NCBI GenBank assembly: GCA_011503125.2
Contig: WWBZ02000040.1
Location: 3,472,001 to 3,536,000, forward strand
Source of the DNA: Botryosphaeria dothidea
Lineage: Eukaryota; Ascomycota; Dothideomycetes; Botryosphaeriales; Botryosphaeriaceae
Direction of reading: 5' to 3'
DNA length: 64,000 nt
In this document: piece by piece, positions 8,688 to 19,861 of the stretch
Layout: each line of letters opens with the position of its first letter
Numbering within the stretch: position 1 is the first letter of the stretch
The notes under the pieces: generated by a model
What the model was told of the DNA's origin: nothing
The model's input: the letters and a program-made list of their open reading frames with translations, nothing else
Database searches by the model: none
Made by a program: the position numbers and the translations under genes

Positions 8688-11600
8688 ATGGAGATAACTA
8701 CACTCTCTATCCTATAGTATAATATAAATAAGAGTAAGGATAAAGTTATGCTTCCCCTCTTTAAGGAGCTAGACCCAAGAACCCACTATATCCTAGCCCT
8801 TTAGGAACCCTAGAGGAATCTAAAGATCAAAACCATAGCAAGGCACCCAGCCTACTATATAGTCTTCCCCTAGGAGGGTAAGGCAAGAACCTACTTCCTT
8901 ATAAGTAATGCTCTAGCCCTAGAATTATAGCAGGAAACTATACACTCCCCAGACCTTATTACCCTTACTATTACTACTAAGTTACGTAGTATCCACATAT
9001 ATAACTGCTACAATCCAGTACCACTATCCTATACTAGTACCTCCCTAGAAATACTCTCCCTCCTTCTAGGAGCCCTTAGTAGGCAAGGAGAACACGTTCT
9101 CCTCGGGGACTTTAACCTACATCACCCCCTCTAGGGAGGCATTACCTCCCCTATACACTATAGCCTTGCCGATAGTCTAATTAAGATAGCTACAACAGCT
9201 AACCTTAATCTTGTACTACCTAGAGGAACTATTACTAGAAGGACTAATAATAGTAAAAGTACCCTAGACCTTATCTTTACCTCTCACTAGCTAGAGGAGA
9301 GAATCTTATACTGCAGAATCCCCCCAGAGCTAGAATCCTCCTCTAACCACCTACCTATCCTTACTATATTCGACACTTCCCCTACCCTAGTAACCTAACC
9401 CTCCCCTAGACCTTAGTGGAAGAAAGCAGACTAGGAAAAGGTCAACAGGATACTCCAGCCTAGGATCTAAGGCCTAGAGAGCCTCCTACTAACAATAGAA
9501 GAGGACCTAAACTACTTTACTAAGCAGCTTTAGAAGACTATCTAAGACACTATCTAAGATACTATCCCTACTATAAGACCCTCGCCCTAGGCATCTATAT
9601 AGTAGATAAATAAAAGCTCTATACTAGTTTAATAAGCTAGGGCTACTAGAAGGAAGTAGACTACTACAGGAAGAGAGGAGGACTAGATTACCTACTAGGC
9701 TATAGCTAATAGTAAAAAGAGGCAAATTAGAAAGGATAGAATAAAGATATGGCGTATAATAGTAGCTAAAATTACCTTAGACCCAAGCATAGTCTAGAAG
9801 CTTTCTAAGTAGGCAAGAATAAGGGCGCTAGAGCTACTAGCCCTACCCTAGTTTCCCCTCCTAAGGGGCCTAGATAGGTAGCTACACTATAATACCCTCT
9901 CTAAGACAGAAATTATTAGGAACTAGTTCTTCCCTACCCTAAAGGATACCAACCTTTTAGACCTAGCTAGGTTTATATACCTAGCACTAGTAGAAATACT
10001 ATAGGACCTTACTAAGGAGCAGGTCCTCTATACTATTAAGAAGCTTTCCCCGGACAAAGCCCCTAGGCTAGATAAGATTATTAATAGGATCCTAAAGTAG
10101 TGCGCTTAGGTACTAAGTAAACCTATTATAAGGCTATTCTAATAGTGCCTAGTACTTTCCTACTACCCTAGATAGTTTAATTATTCTATTACGGTAGTAC
10201 TTAGGAAGCTATAAAGGGATGACTACACTAAGGCTAAGTCCTTTAAACTAACTAATTAACACGCTAGGCAAACTACTTAAAAAGATTATAGCGGATAGAA
10301 TCTCCTAGGCCACTAAGACCTATAGCCTGCTCCTAGACTTCTAGATAGGAGCTAGAAGGAATAGATTAGCAGCTACGGCTCTAGAACTCCTTACTAAACA
10401 GATATATACCGTCTAGGCATAGAATCTAGGCCTTGTAGCCTCGGTACTAAGCTTAGACATCTTAGGAGCCTATGACCATATATTCTATAAGAGGCTCCTC
10501 TATAATATAAAAGCAGTAAGGCTACCAAGCTAGGTAGAAAGATTTACTTACTCCTTCCTATAGGGTAGGTCTATATAGCTCTCCTTTAGTAGTTACACTA
10601 GCTAACAGATTCTAACCCCCACTAGGATCCCTTAGGGATCCTCACTCTTACTAATCCTCTACCTCTACTTTGCCTCTAACCTTCTTATAGAGCTTAAAGG
10701 GGAAGTACCTTCCCCCTAGGCTTTATAGATAATACTAATATCCTTACCTTTAGTAGATTAATAGAATAAAACTATAGAGTACTAGAGGAGGCTAATAATA
10801 CTTATGAGCAGTGGGCAGCCACCCATGGCTCTATATTTTCCCTAGATAAGTACTACCTTATCCACTTTACTAGAAGGCTACGAAGATTTAATATAGAGGC
10901 TAGGATTCAAATCCCTAGCTTTAGAGGCAACCCTAAGCTATAGGTTAAGATCCTTGGTATCTATGTAGATAGCAAGCTTAGGTGGGGACCCTATATTAGG
11001 GAGACTAATGCTAAGGCAACAAAGCAATGCACCTCTCTCTCCAGACTTGCAGCATCTACCTAGGGAGCCTCCTTTATAAAGGCACGCTATATCTACACTA
11101 TAGTAGTAAGACTAGTTCTTACCTATAGCTGTGGGGTATGGCATACCCCAGAAGGGACCCTAGGAGGGAGAAAGATAGCAGCCAAACCTCTAGAAAAGAT
11201 TCAAAGCTAGTGCCTACGTGTCATCTCTAGAGTATACAAGTCAATACCTATCCAAACACTAGAACACGAGGCTAGGATCCCCCCCCTATTACTCTATATA
11301 GATGAGCTCATACTAGCATAGATAATTAGGAGTAAAAAGGGACCAGTAGCCATAGTGGTTAAGAATATATACAGGGATATTAAGATAATTACTAGGGCTA
11401 TACTAAATGCTAAGGGAGCTTCTAGCCTAGCCAGGAGGATACTACTAAGGAGGAGACTAGACTCCCTTCTTAACAGCTACCCCCCTATAAGTCAAAAGTT
11501 CCCAGAGCGAACTAGGCTTCGTTTGGTAATCAGAGAGCTGTAGAAGAAGAAGTAGATAGAGAAAACAAGACAGGAAAGGAGAGACAAGCCAGTAGCCTAA

Positions 11601-12092
11601 GGCACATCCTAGAACCCAAAAATCAGGCAGCTCCACAGTGAACTTACCAAACCACAAAGCACCCTCCTTACCCTACTACGAATAGAATATATTAGCCTTA
11701 AAGACTTTCTCTCTAGGCGTAAGGTACTAGGCCACCCTAGCCCAGCCTGCCCATATGGTTGGCATAGGCAAACACCAAAGCATATTCTCCTATTCTGTCC
11801 CTAATTCCAAGAAGGCAGAGCACAGATGCTCTAACTAGCAGAAACTACAGACTACTATACCCTCCTATTAATAAGGAAAGGGGTCCAAGCAGCAACAAAG
11901 TAGTTTCTACGTCTAGGGCTGCTAAATTAATTTAGTTTAGCAAGAGAGATAGACGAGGAGGCCTAGGAGGTCCACTAGGAGAACTACCAGGAGGACCAGG
12001 ATTATAGCCAGGAGAACTAGGACCTTGGCCAGGAAGACCAGCACCTTGGCCAAGAAGACCAGCACCAGGGCACAGGAGAAAGAGAGAGCTAA
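8688..12092 (+). pseudogene. LINE ORF2: AP-endonuclease and reverse transcriptase, broken
   Basis: One frame of 1,135 codons runs from ATG 8688 to TAA 12090-12092, with dozens of stops but no frameshift at any motif checked. The endonuclease part shows GDFNLHHPL, STLDLIFTSH and SSNHLPI, where the usual SDHLPI has Asp changed to Asn. The RT part shows LSPDKAPRLDKIINRILK, and the YADD-type motif reads F-I-D-N at 10722-10733 (second Asp to Asn). A thumb-like segment (GIYVDSKLRWGPY) and a terminal CPYGWHRQTPKHILLFC finger follow. The last 40 codons are a tandem QED/QE repeat (YQEDQDYSQEN, LGQEDQHLGQEDQH). Function is lost. Confidence 0.75.
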
Positions 12093-12312
12093 AAGGCTAA
12101 CACCTAGCTAATATAGGGCTGTTATGGCAGCTTCTACCGGTAAGCAGGGAAAACGGAATAAGTAGGGGTAACTAACCTAAGAAGAAAGGAGGGGTTTTCC
12201 ACCTAGAAGACCGGGTTTTTCCCCTCGTGTAAAATATCGCAGATAGCCTACCCCGCATGGACCCAAAAGGGAGCTATATCGGGAAGAAAATGAATTTATC
12301 TATCTATCTATA

Positions 12313-13460
12313 GCCCTAAAAACGTAAAAATCTCGAATATTTTTAAAAGCTTCTTCGGTTTATTTTTTCTATTTCTTCTATAACGCTATTTTCTAATATT
12401 TTTTTTATGAATTACTTCTAAATTGGCTAAGTAAATAGCTCGTATATAAAAGAATTTTAAAAAATATGAAGAAGATATCGAGAAATATTTTATAAGAGAG
12501 AGAAAATCGAATTTTTAACTTAGTACTTATTATTATTAGAAGTATTTTTATATAATAAAGATTATATACCCGTATAGCCTAGTCTCTAAACTTCAGCTAA
12601 TATTTAATATCTCTAAATTCTACAGCGTAGTTATAGAGATATCTAAGAAAAGGTGTTTAAGAACTGGTTTGTATAGGAATGAGTTACCGCGAACCGTGCA
12701 CCTAACCCTCTCAGACGGCTCTGCGCGCGGAGCCGTCGGTTTACCGACCGTAATATTACCGCCTGCAGTAGCCGTCTGACTAGTGAGATAATTCTCGGCT
12801 CAATTACCAATCAGTCGAACGGTTACCAAAAACAGCAATACCACGTGAAAAGAGAACATGAGGTTCAACCCAGCCAGTATGCGCACGACTCACCACCGAC
12901 CGGCTACCGGGTTTCAAGGCGGATATCCACAGCGCCCACGTAATGACAGGGGTCAGATACCCCGCGGAACCCTGCGGTGAGCGCCCTGATTAGCGATCGC
13001 TACGAGATCGGTCCGTGGGCCAGCGGGGCTGCAACGCTTGACTCTTGAGCTTCTGGAGCTTGATGATCCTTGGAAGGGTCTCCAAATTCCTTATCTCTAG
13101 ATCGCACGACCAAAGCTCAACGGTCGTACAACGTGCTCCTCCTCCAAAAAGTGGTTGGTCGGGAGAAGGAGCCATGGACGGTCAGGCACACCACCACCAC
13201 CGCGCGGGCGTGGGAAGATGTTTGGATTGAGGATTGCCCACCTACGCATGTATTCAAATCTTCCCGCGAATAGATAGTCGGCAATTGTCAGTGAGCTGTC
13301 CAGCCGGCCGACTCCTTACTTACACCAGATTTGCCGGCGTGAGGCCACGGAGCACGTCCCCGATTTGGACCTTGTCGATAAACCACCATCTTTCCAATTG
13401 GCCTTCTCAGTTGGAAAAGAATAGCAGAGTTCGGATTGACGAACTCAAGAGCTTAAGGAA
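12313..13460. other. AT-rich border then unique non-coding DNA
   Basis: 12313-12660 is very AT-rich, with long A/T runs and no readable protein, probably old RIP relic. Composition turns normal at about 12660. From there to 13460 only a nested inverted repeat (12711-12779) and the upstream region of the P450 pseudogene are seen. No convincing gene was found on either strand. Confidence 0.6.
12711..12779. repeat. Nested inverted repeat enclosing TAATATTACC
   Basis: Outer arms TCAGACGGCT (12711-12720) and AGCCGTCTGA (12770-12779) are perfectly complementary. An inner hairpin GACGGCTC / GAGCCGTC (12714-12721 and 12730-12737; 8-base loop) reuses the left arm, so two alternative folds exist. TAATATTACC (12751-12760) lies in the remaining loop. 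No flanking 8-bp duplication is seen. A small foldback relic is one reading. Confidence 0.55.
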
Positions 13461-15071
13461 ATGGTCGAGCAGGAGTATTCGTCTCTGCACAATGTTTCGA
13501 TCAGCAAGCTCTTAGCGGGAGTCTTACTATCCGTACGTACCTTCAACAAGACCCAAAAGAAACCACAATCCCTCACAGCTCCCAGGCAATTCTCTACCTC
13601 CTCTCCCGCGCCATCTACAACATCTAACTCCACCCTCCCCGCTCCTATCCGGGCCCCAAACTCTGGGCCGCCACGCGCCTCCCGTGGAACTGGCACAACC
13701 TCCACGGCAACCTCGCCTGGACGATCCGCTCCCTCCACGCCCAACACGGCCCCATTGTCCGCATCGCCCCCGACGAGCTCTCCTACACCAGCGGCGCCCC
13801 GTGGAAGAAAATCTACGGCCAGCGCCACCCGGCCGAGTTCGCCAAATGCCTCGACGGCCGGGGCATCGCGGGCCCAACATGCGCGCCGGCGGCGCCAGCG
13901 GCATCGTCACGGCGCTGCACGAGCGGCACGCGCGTCTGCGCCGCGCCATCCTGCCCGCCTTCTCGGACCGGGCGTTGTGGGAGCAGGAGTCCTTCCTGCA
14001 GTTGTATGCGGATAAGCTGGTGGGACAGCTGCGGCGCTGCTGTGCGGAGGGCACGCAGGACATGCGGCGGTGGTACGGCTTGATGGCGTTCGATGTGGTG
14101 TCGGACCTGGCGTTCGGGCAGGCGGCGGGGTGTCTGGACAACGCAGACCAGCCTTGGTTGCAGGTGATTGGGGCGCGGGCGAAGTCGATCGTGTGGTTCC
14201 AGTTTGCGATGTATTACGGGCTGGACAGGGGTATGGGCATGCTGGCGCCCAAGTCGTCGATTGAGGCGAGGAAGAGGCATTTGGAGTTGACAACTGCGAA
14301 GGTGCGGCGGCGCCTGAGGCAGAATGAGGACCGGAAGGACTTCATGAGCTATATCCTGGATAACAAGAACGAAACGCTGTCGAATATGGAGTTGGTTTTG
14401 ATGGCGTCATCGTTCATTGTTGCCGGGAGCGGGACTTCCTCGAGCGCGTTGACAGGCATTACATTCTTTCTGGGGAGGAATCCAGAGAAGTACAGACTGT
14501 TGGCGGAAGAGATACGTTCTGCGTTCAATTCGGAGGGAGAGATCACCATCGAGTCGACAGGCCGATTGAGCTACCTTAAGGCAGTCATTGAAGAGGGCAT
14601 GCGTCTTTACCCTCCCAGCCCAAGCACTCTGCCGCGCTTTGTTCCTGGAAAAGGAGAGGAAATTGACGGCAAATGGGTTCCTAGCGGAACTGCCGTCGGT
14701 GTTCATCAACTGTCAGCAGGCCACATGGAGTCCAACTTCCGACATGCGAAATCATTCATTCCGGAGCGGTGGTTGCAGCTCTCAAAAGATTCAGAATTTT
14801 CAAATGACGATAGATCAGCCACGCAGCCATATTCCCACGGGCCCAGAAACTGTATTGGTCAGAAGTAGGTGTGCCTTGAACACTGATTGGACTTCGATGA
14901 CTAACAAGGTATAGTCTTGCTTATGCTGAAATGAGACTGGTATTGGCAAAGCTGTTTTGGAACTTTGATTTTGAGCTTGCGGACAATTCGGATAGGTGGT
15001 TAAATGAGCAAAAGACATATCTCGTATGGGATAAGACTCCGATGAGGATTATGCTCAATCCTCGGAAGTAA
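13461..15071 (+). pseudogene. Cytochrome P450 (secondary-metabolism type), stop plus frameshift
   Basis: Exons 13461-13532, 13586-14864 and 14915-15071 fit, with introns 13533-13585 (GTACGT...CAG) and 14865-14914 (GTAGGT, branch CTAAC, TAG). The product would be about 502 residues, starting with a membrane anchor (LLAGVLLS, then AILYLLSRAIYNI). P450 signatures present are ExxR in EEGMRLYPP, FIPERWL, and the heme loop SHGPRNCIG, split from NLAYAEMRL by intron 2. Two lesions occur: TAA at 13625-13627 where IYNI-Y-LHP is expected, and loss of one base near 13873 (GGCCC run before AACATG). The rest is open, so the death is recent or the assembly is wrong. Substrate unknown. It lies tail-to-tail with a second broken P450. 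Confidence 0.8.
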
Positions 15072-15241
15072 GAAAATCGATGGAGAAAAATTGAATACAG
15101 GTCAAGGCAATAGGGCACTGATGTCTCCGAGGGGCTGACCGAAGGTTGAGTGCACAACAAGAAGACAAGCATGCAAATCAGGAAATGAAAAAACTGTTGC
15201 GACTATGGAACTCGGGGTCAACCGAGAGCACTGCCCAGCAT

Positions 15242-16850
15242 TTATGATTCAATCGAATCTTTCGCAACCCTCAGCCGAGCCTTCACAGCGTCGTGCTTCG
15301 GCCCAGGCGCGCATACAACAGTGAAGTTATGATAGTCGCGAGTCAGATCCATATCCACACCCTTAATGCTGTCGAACCTTTGCAGCATTCTCGCAATGAC
15401 ATAGCCTGCCTCAGTCAAGGCAAATTGCTGGCCAATACAGATTCTGAGACCACCGTTGAACGGTGCTTACGTCCAGCCCGGCCTCCTCTTCTCCCACCGT
15501 TCAGGGATGAATTCGTCGGCATCAGGACCCCAGAGATCCTGCCGCCTTTGAAGCACGTGGGTGCTGAAGTTGACTTCGGTGCCCTTAGGAATGAAGACCG
15601 GAGCGGTGCCATCGGGACCACCACCAGTGGGTAGAGTAGTGTCGCGAACGGCACAACGGCTGTTGAACGGGACGATCGAGTGCAGACGGAGAGTCTCGTT
15701 CATGACATGCTGAAGATAAGAACAGCCCTTCAGACCCTCAAAGGTGATGGTTTGGTGTCCCTCGGCGTAGGTTCCGAAATTCTCCAGGATGATGCCGCGG
15801 AGCTTGTTAAAAACCTCCGGATGGCGTATGAGGCAGTAGAATGTCCAGCTCATTAGGGATGCCGTGGTATCTCTACCGGCTGCAAGCAGACCAAGGACGT
15901 GTTCGCGAACTTCAGACCGGTCCTGGCATCTTGAGGCCATCGTTTCCAGGAAATCGTAGCACTCGTCGTCACCTTTTTCTCGACGCTCGGCCTCGGCCAT
16001 GGCTTGATCGCAGAAGTCGTGGAGAATCTTGACGCATTCCTTGAGCTCGCGATTTCCGTACATCCAGTAAAAACTGCGGAGCCGTAGGCGGGTGCCGAGA
16101 AGCTGCTGGGCCCGCTCGAATGCCCAGTGGAAATCTTTCTCAGGTTGCTCACCACGACTTTTTTGCTAATAGAGAGCTGGTGCTCTTGCCGAGAAACAGC
16201 TCGGTAGCAGAATCGATGGTTAAGCTGGGGAACAGCGAGGCAAGACTAACAGGGTTGGTCCAGCCCTGCTCATCTAGAGGCATGCACTTGAGCATATGTT
16301 GGAAATGCTGCTCCAGCAAGGCCAAAGTTGAGACCCTTTCTCGCATGAAGATAGGACGAACGACCTCCCGAGCACTGTGCCAGGCTTGGCCATCGACGGC
16401 GAAGATGCTGCGGCTCAGAACGGACTTGAGATTGGTGCGACGAGCTTCACCCATGATGAAGTCCCCGAACTGGGTGGCGAGAATAGCTTGGATGTTTTTC
16501 GGGTCTGCGGTGGTAAAGTTCTCGGTGCCAAGGATTCGTATACGCCAGGTGTAGCGGCGCATGGCCTTGTAGCGGTTGAAGACGAAGTCCGGGGTGCGCT
16601 GTTCGCGGTCGGCTTCCAACAGCTTCAACACCATATCAATTCCCAGCGGCCATCGAGTGGGTTCGACGGGTACGGGCTGACAACCTAGCTGCTTAGCTTT
16701 CCTTCGCCATTGGTACTTTCTTACCAGAGTATCCAAGATGCGATGCAAAATAAACAGAGCGACAGCGAGGAAAGCCAGGCGGTTGATGTTTTCGGAAATC
16801 ATGTTGTCGTATGGTGAATGTTCCTGAGGCTTGGGATTCTCGAACTGCAA
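15242..16850 (-). pseudogene. Cytochrome P450, CYP52-like, frameshift plus stop
   Basis: The frame starts at ATG 16850 (MQFENPKPQ), with a membrane anchor around residues 25-40 (LAFLAVALFILHRIL) and no intron needed. The I-helix LLAAGRDTTA, NETLRLH (ExxR), FIPERWE and heme loop [16 protein letters not shown] are all readable, as is the end at TAA 15242-15244. About 535 residues would result. Two lesions occur: a six-A run (16159-16164 as T on the plus strand) has one base too many, and TAA at 15467-15469 replaces the residue between RPGWT and APFNGG, where Tyr is usual. CYP52-type enzymes hydroxylate alkanes or fatty acids at the end carbon; that role is inferred from motif style only. Confidence 0.8.
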
Positions 16851-17651
16851 CTAAGATTTAATAGACAATACGCCGGAAGGAAGCAGCACAAGCAGTAGTG
16901 GCGTGCTTGAGACTGGGAATGGTATTGGCTGGCATTACACTGCGTTTCGGAGCGATGCATCGTCGCATTATTCAGGCTGATGTGCAGGTCTAGCCGTGAT
17001 GGGCTCAGGCACTGTCGTACCTACCGGAGAGGTCGTCTTGTCAGGCGAGCGCGGAAGGGACGCGTTTCATGGTCGCAAAGTCCACCAGAGCGTGCTTGGA
17101 CGGTCCGGATTTGCTGCCATCAAGCATCGTCTTTCAATGCTTTCCCGCGCTGATGTGAGACATTCTGGTGCAGCGCGTCTCGATTCCTGATTGAGCTGCC
17201 GGACCATGCATGAAGATGACCTACCTTTGCCCATTGCGAACTGTACCAGAATACACGGGATTCTGAAGCGACTGCCATCGAGGCTGCAGCGGAAGAATGG
17301 TAGTCGTCTGGACGGGTTGTTAGTGACGCGTCGGGGAAAGACGCGAGATGGTTGGAAATTGGCAGTGACCCCGCGTCGATGATGTAAGCCAGCCTCTCCT
17401 CCCCTTCCCAACCCCGCTTCCTTTGCAGCCTCATGCCAGACTTATCACATTTCTGCGCACAATTCCAAGGACTCTCAGTTGTACCTATTGCCACAGGTCA
17501 TAATGGAATCCATCTTTACTGAGGACGGAGTCCCGCGTAAGAGCTCGACCCTTTGAAACGTGTTGATTGTTGATTGACAACGATGATTCATTGATGATTG
17601 GCATGAGGAGGAAGGGCGTAGGTGGCCCACCCTCCTTATATACGTAAGTGA
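16851..17651. other. Intergenic, head-to-head promoters
   Basis: This lies between the start of the CYP52-like pseudogene (minus) and the RidA-like gene (plus). Short frames overlap on both strands without codon or domain sense. It ends with the TATA-bearing segment at 17596-17643, which is shared with 38629-38676. An ATG at 17502 followed by GTAAG at about 17534 may be an alternative first exon of the RidA-like gene. Confidence 0.4.
17596..17643 (+). repeat. TATA-bearing repeat, copy 1
   Basis: It starts gattggcatgaggaggaa, continues ggtggcccaccctccttatata, and recurs at 38629-38676 with few changes. Both copies lie just upstream of a plus-strand gene. It may be an LTR U3 relic or a transposed promoter; the similarity stops outside this block. 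Confidence 0.55.
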
Positions 17652-18219
17652 GTGACTAAGCTATCTGGTGTTGCAAAAGCAATATGCAAAACACGTGATT
17701 TCCTACAAAACGTGAATGATGAGATTGCTCATAGGGTATCTCGCACAGCAATTGGCCCTTACGTGAGTATTCATCCAATGCTTTCATACTTTGCGTTCAT
17801 TCGGTCTCTTTCTTGGATTTTCGCACAGAAGCTCAGTTGTTCTCTCAGTCTCAAGCAATAAATGCGAACGGGCTGGTATTCGTCTCCGGTCAAATGCCCG
17901 CAGACAATAAGGGCAAGCTTGTCGAAGGCACAGTGGCAGAGCAAACGCACAAGATGTGTCAGAACGCCTCCGTCGTCCTCCAGGCCGCGGGCTCGAGCCT
18001 GGATAAAACGGTGAAGGCAACTGTAAGCGCCACAAAAATGGTATGTATAGATCAGTTTCTGAATGCCAACAGGTGTACTTCGCCAATCTCGACGACTTTG
18101 AAGGGATGAATGCTGTCTACACCCTCTATTTCCCTCATAAGCCAGCCAGGGGTGCAATCGAAGCGAAGCGCCTCCCTGCAGGGACGCCGATGGAGATGGA
18201 TCTCATAGCCTTGGCGTAG
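17652..18219 (+). CDS. RidA/YjgF-family protein (enamine/imine deaminase-like)
   Basis: Exons 17652-17762, 17849-18022 and 18073-18219 give 143 residues; introns are 86 bp (GTGAGT) and 50 bp (GTAAGC). A GTATGT donor at 18041 is rejected because it would leave only 32 bp and add residues not found in the family. Joined, it reads AIGPY-SQAINANGLVFVSGQ, then LDKTVKAT-VYFANLDDFEGMN, and ends KRLPAGTPMEMDLIALA. This is the whole RidA barrel, including the active-site-region VSGQ. RidA proteins hydrolyse reactive 2-aminoacrylate-type imines; some fungal relatives sit beside aromatic or tryptophan catabolism genes. The N-terminus before AIGPY (34 residues) is longer than usual, so the true first exon may differ, possibly beginning at ATG 17502. 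The promoter region includes the repeated TATA segment. Confidence 0.75.
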
Positions 18220-18306
18220 AAGCAGACTCAGAAAATGCTGCAATTCCTCTTTTAACGCCACTTTTCAAGCTGATCTTCCTCTCTCAACACAATTTGACCC
18301 TTACCT

Positions 18307-19545
18307 TCACCCCTGAGGCGTTTTTTCTTCTTCTCGCACGTTGATCTCAGCATTCGTATTACTGTACCACGCATTCCAAAAATCGACAATCTCCTCGGGA
18401 TACCCCGTCCTATAGAACTCCAGCTCCCAATCGGGCGCATGCCTCTCCGCGACGCCCAGCCAGTACTCCATCTCGCGCTGGCAGTCGGGGCGGCCGGCGA
18501 AGTGCACGAGGAAGTCCCCCCGCCGTATGCGCTCGGGCGGCAGCGTCTCGTTCTGGAAGGCGTGGTACGCGTTGAACCAGCGCTGCGGCACGTACGCGAC
18601 GTGGGGCCGGAAGCGGTCCTCGAGCAGCAGGTGCTCCATGGCGCTCTGGTCCTGGAAGACGAACGGCGCGTCCGGCCGGTAGTGCCGGTAGCCGATGATG
18701 CCCGCGAACAGCTCGAGCGCCCACGCGTTGACGCGCAGCAGGAAGACGCCGTTGTTCAGCCCGTTCGCGTCCTTGGCGACGACGACGTGGACGGCCGGGT
18801 CGGGTGGCAGGAACTTCGCGGGCGGGACGCACGGGTTGAGCACGATGGTGTCGCCGTCCGCCCAGAGCAGCCATTCGAGGCGCGCGTCCGCGGGCTTGAG
18901 CAGCTCGTCCAGCAGGACGGAGAGGATGTAGGCGGGCTTGTTCCAGACGCCGTCGACGACCTGCTCGCGCAGGACGAACTGCCGGAGCCCGTGGATGCGG
19001 TTGTGCACCTCGTGCGTGCGCAGCGCGCGCTCGTAGACGGGGTTCGGGTCGCCGTACAGGATGCTGACCTTGCCGATGCGCACTGTCGACACGGTGGAGA
19101 GGTCGTTGTAGTCGGATTCGTTGAGGAGCACCTGGTGGTGCGGGTTGCGGCAGAGCTCGGGATTTTGCTCCCATATGCTGTGCTGGATAGGCGAAACGGG
19201 GTAGCCGCTTTGTGGAAGGAGGTTAGGTATCGGATTGGTATGTCTCAGAGGCCTGGGTCCTTACATGTTGGTGGTCAGCCTCGCGGTGAAGAGCAGGAAT
19301 ATCACCAGCACCCATACCAGGAGGAATATGAGCAACCGGTATTTCATGTTCTTCTGCGGAATCATCTTTTGGAATTGACGCCGTCTGAGAGTGCGAAATA
19401 CCATCGTGGGCAACGGCGATTTTCGTATGGGAGGGCCGGACAAAGCGTTTGTGGGCGTGTTTGCTTTTTGTCTTGCCGCTTGCGGAAATTCGATGCAGGG
19501 TTGAAGAGACCTTTGAATCGGGACAGACAAGCTTGGCTTGGACAA
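18307..19545 (-). CDS. GT34-family glycosyltransferase (GMA12/MNN10-type), Golgi
   Basis: Exons 19545-19265 and 19207-18307 give 393 residues; the 57-bp intron (19264-19208) has GTAAGG, branch CTAAC and AAG, and splices to TNIGYPVSPIQHS. Type II topology: a basic N-terminal tail (RTLRRRQFQK), then one membrane segment (YRLLIFLLVWVLVIFLLF). The catalytic domain shows ILYGDPNPVYERAL, the DxD-type metal site in WLLWADGDTIVLNP, NNGVFLLRVN, FQDQSAMEHLLL and LVHFAGRPDCQREME. The family transfers galactose or mannose onto fungal N-glycans and mannans in the Golgi. GC content is high compared with neighbours. A later ATG at 19404 would remove 47 residues and still keep the anchor. Domain call is firm, sugar specificity unknown. 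Confidence 0.85.
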
Positions 19546-19861
19546 GCCAAACCAAGAACTTCAGAGAGCACTGTGTGAGAGCTGAATTGGACGACAAACA
19601 TTCCACGCGTATAGGTTGAATACATATTTACTGCGCATTGCAATCTTTACAAATATAGACAGATGCTCTTGGGCCAGAAAAGCCGTTTTGAAGATACCCT
19701 GAAATCCCCGTCTAACCATGCATACATCAAAGAGAAAAGGTTCCTAATAGAGCTGTTTGGTCACCGCGCACAAACCTCTCCCTCGCGTGTCTACACGCAA
19801 GCTGGAATGTGTTTGTATTGTTGCCAGCGGCGGAGGATCCCACTGAAATTGGAAGAAATGT

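Larger units (their letters stand above)
7167..12312 (+). mobile_element. Tad-like LINE (non-LTR retrotransposon), RIP-degraded
   Basis: Two consecutive reading frames lie in plus orientation: a gag-like ORF1 with CCHC knuckles (from 7236) and an ORF2 with AP-endonuclease then reverse transcriptase (8688-12092). A short tail of TATC units (atctatctatctatag, about 12295-12312) ends it, as expected for target-primed LINEs. No LTRs are seen. No RNase H domain was recognised. The DNA is full of TAG/CTA; the lesions are nearly all point transitions. The 5' limit is uncertain because the element may be 5'-truncated at the LTR-like segment. Confidence 0.75.

Noticed and set aside
12751..12760. Circular ssDNA virus origin
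   Set aside because: TAATATTACC lacks a direct flanking stem and iterons; kept only as a curiosity in the nested hairpin entry.
18041..18072. GTATGT donor as intron 2 of the RidA-like gene
   Set aside because: It would make a 32-bp intron; the GTAAGC donor at 18023 gives 50 bp and the expected KATVYFANLDDF.
18439..19578. Long plus-strand frame (379 codons)
   Set aside because: Exact antisense shadow of the GC-rich GT34 gene; Val/Asp/Arg-rich with no domain.
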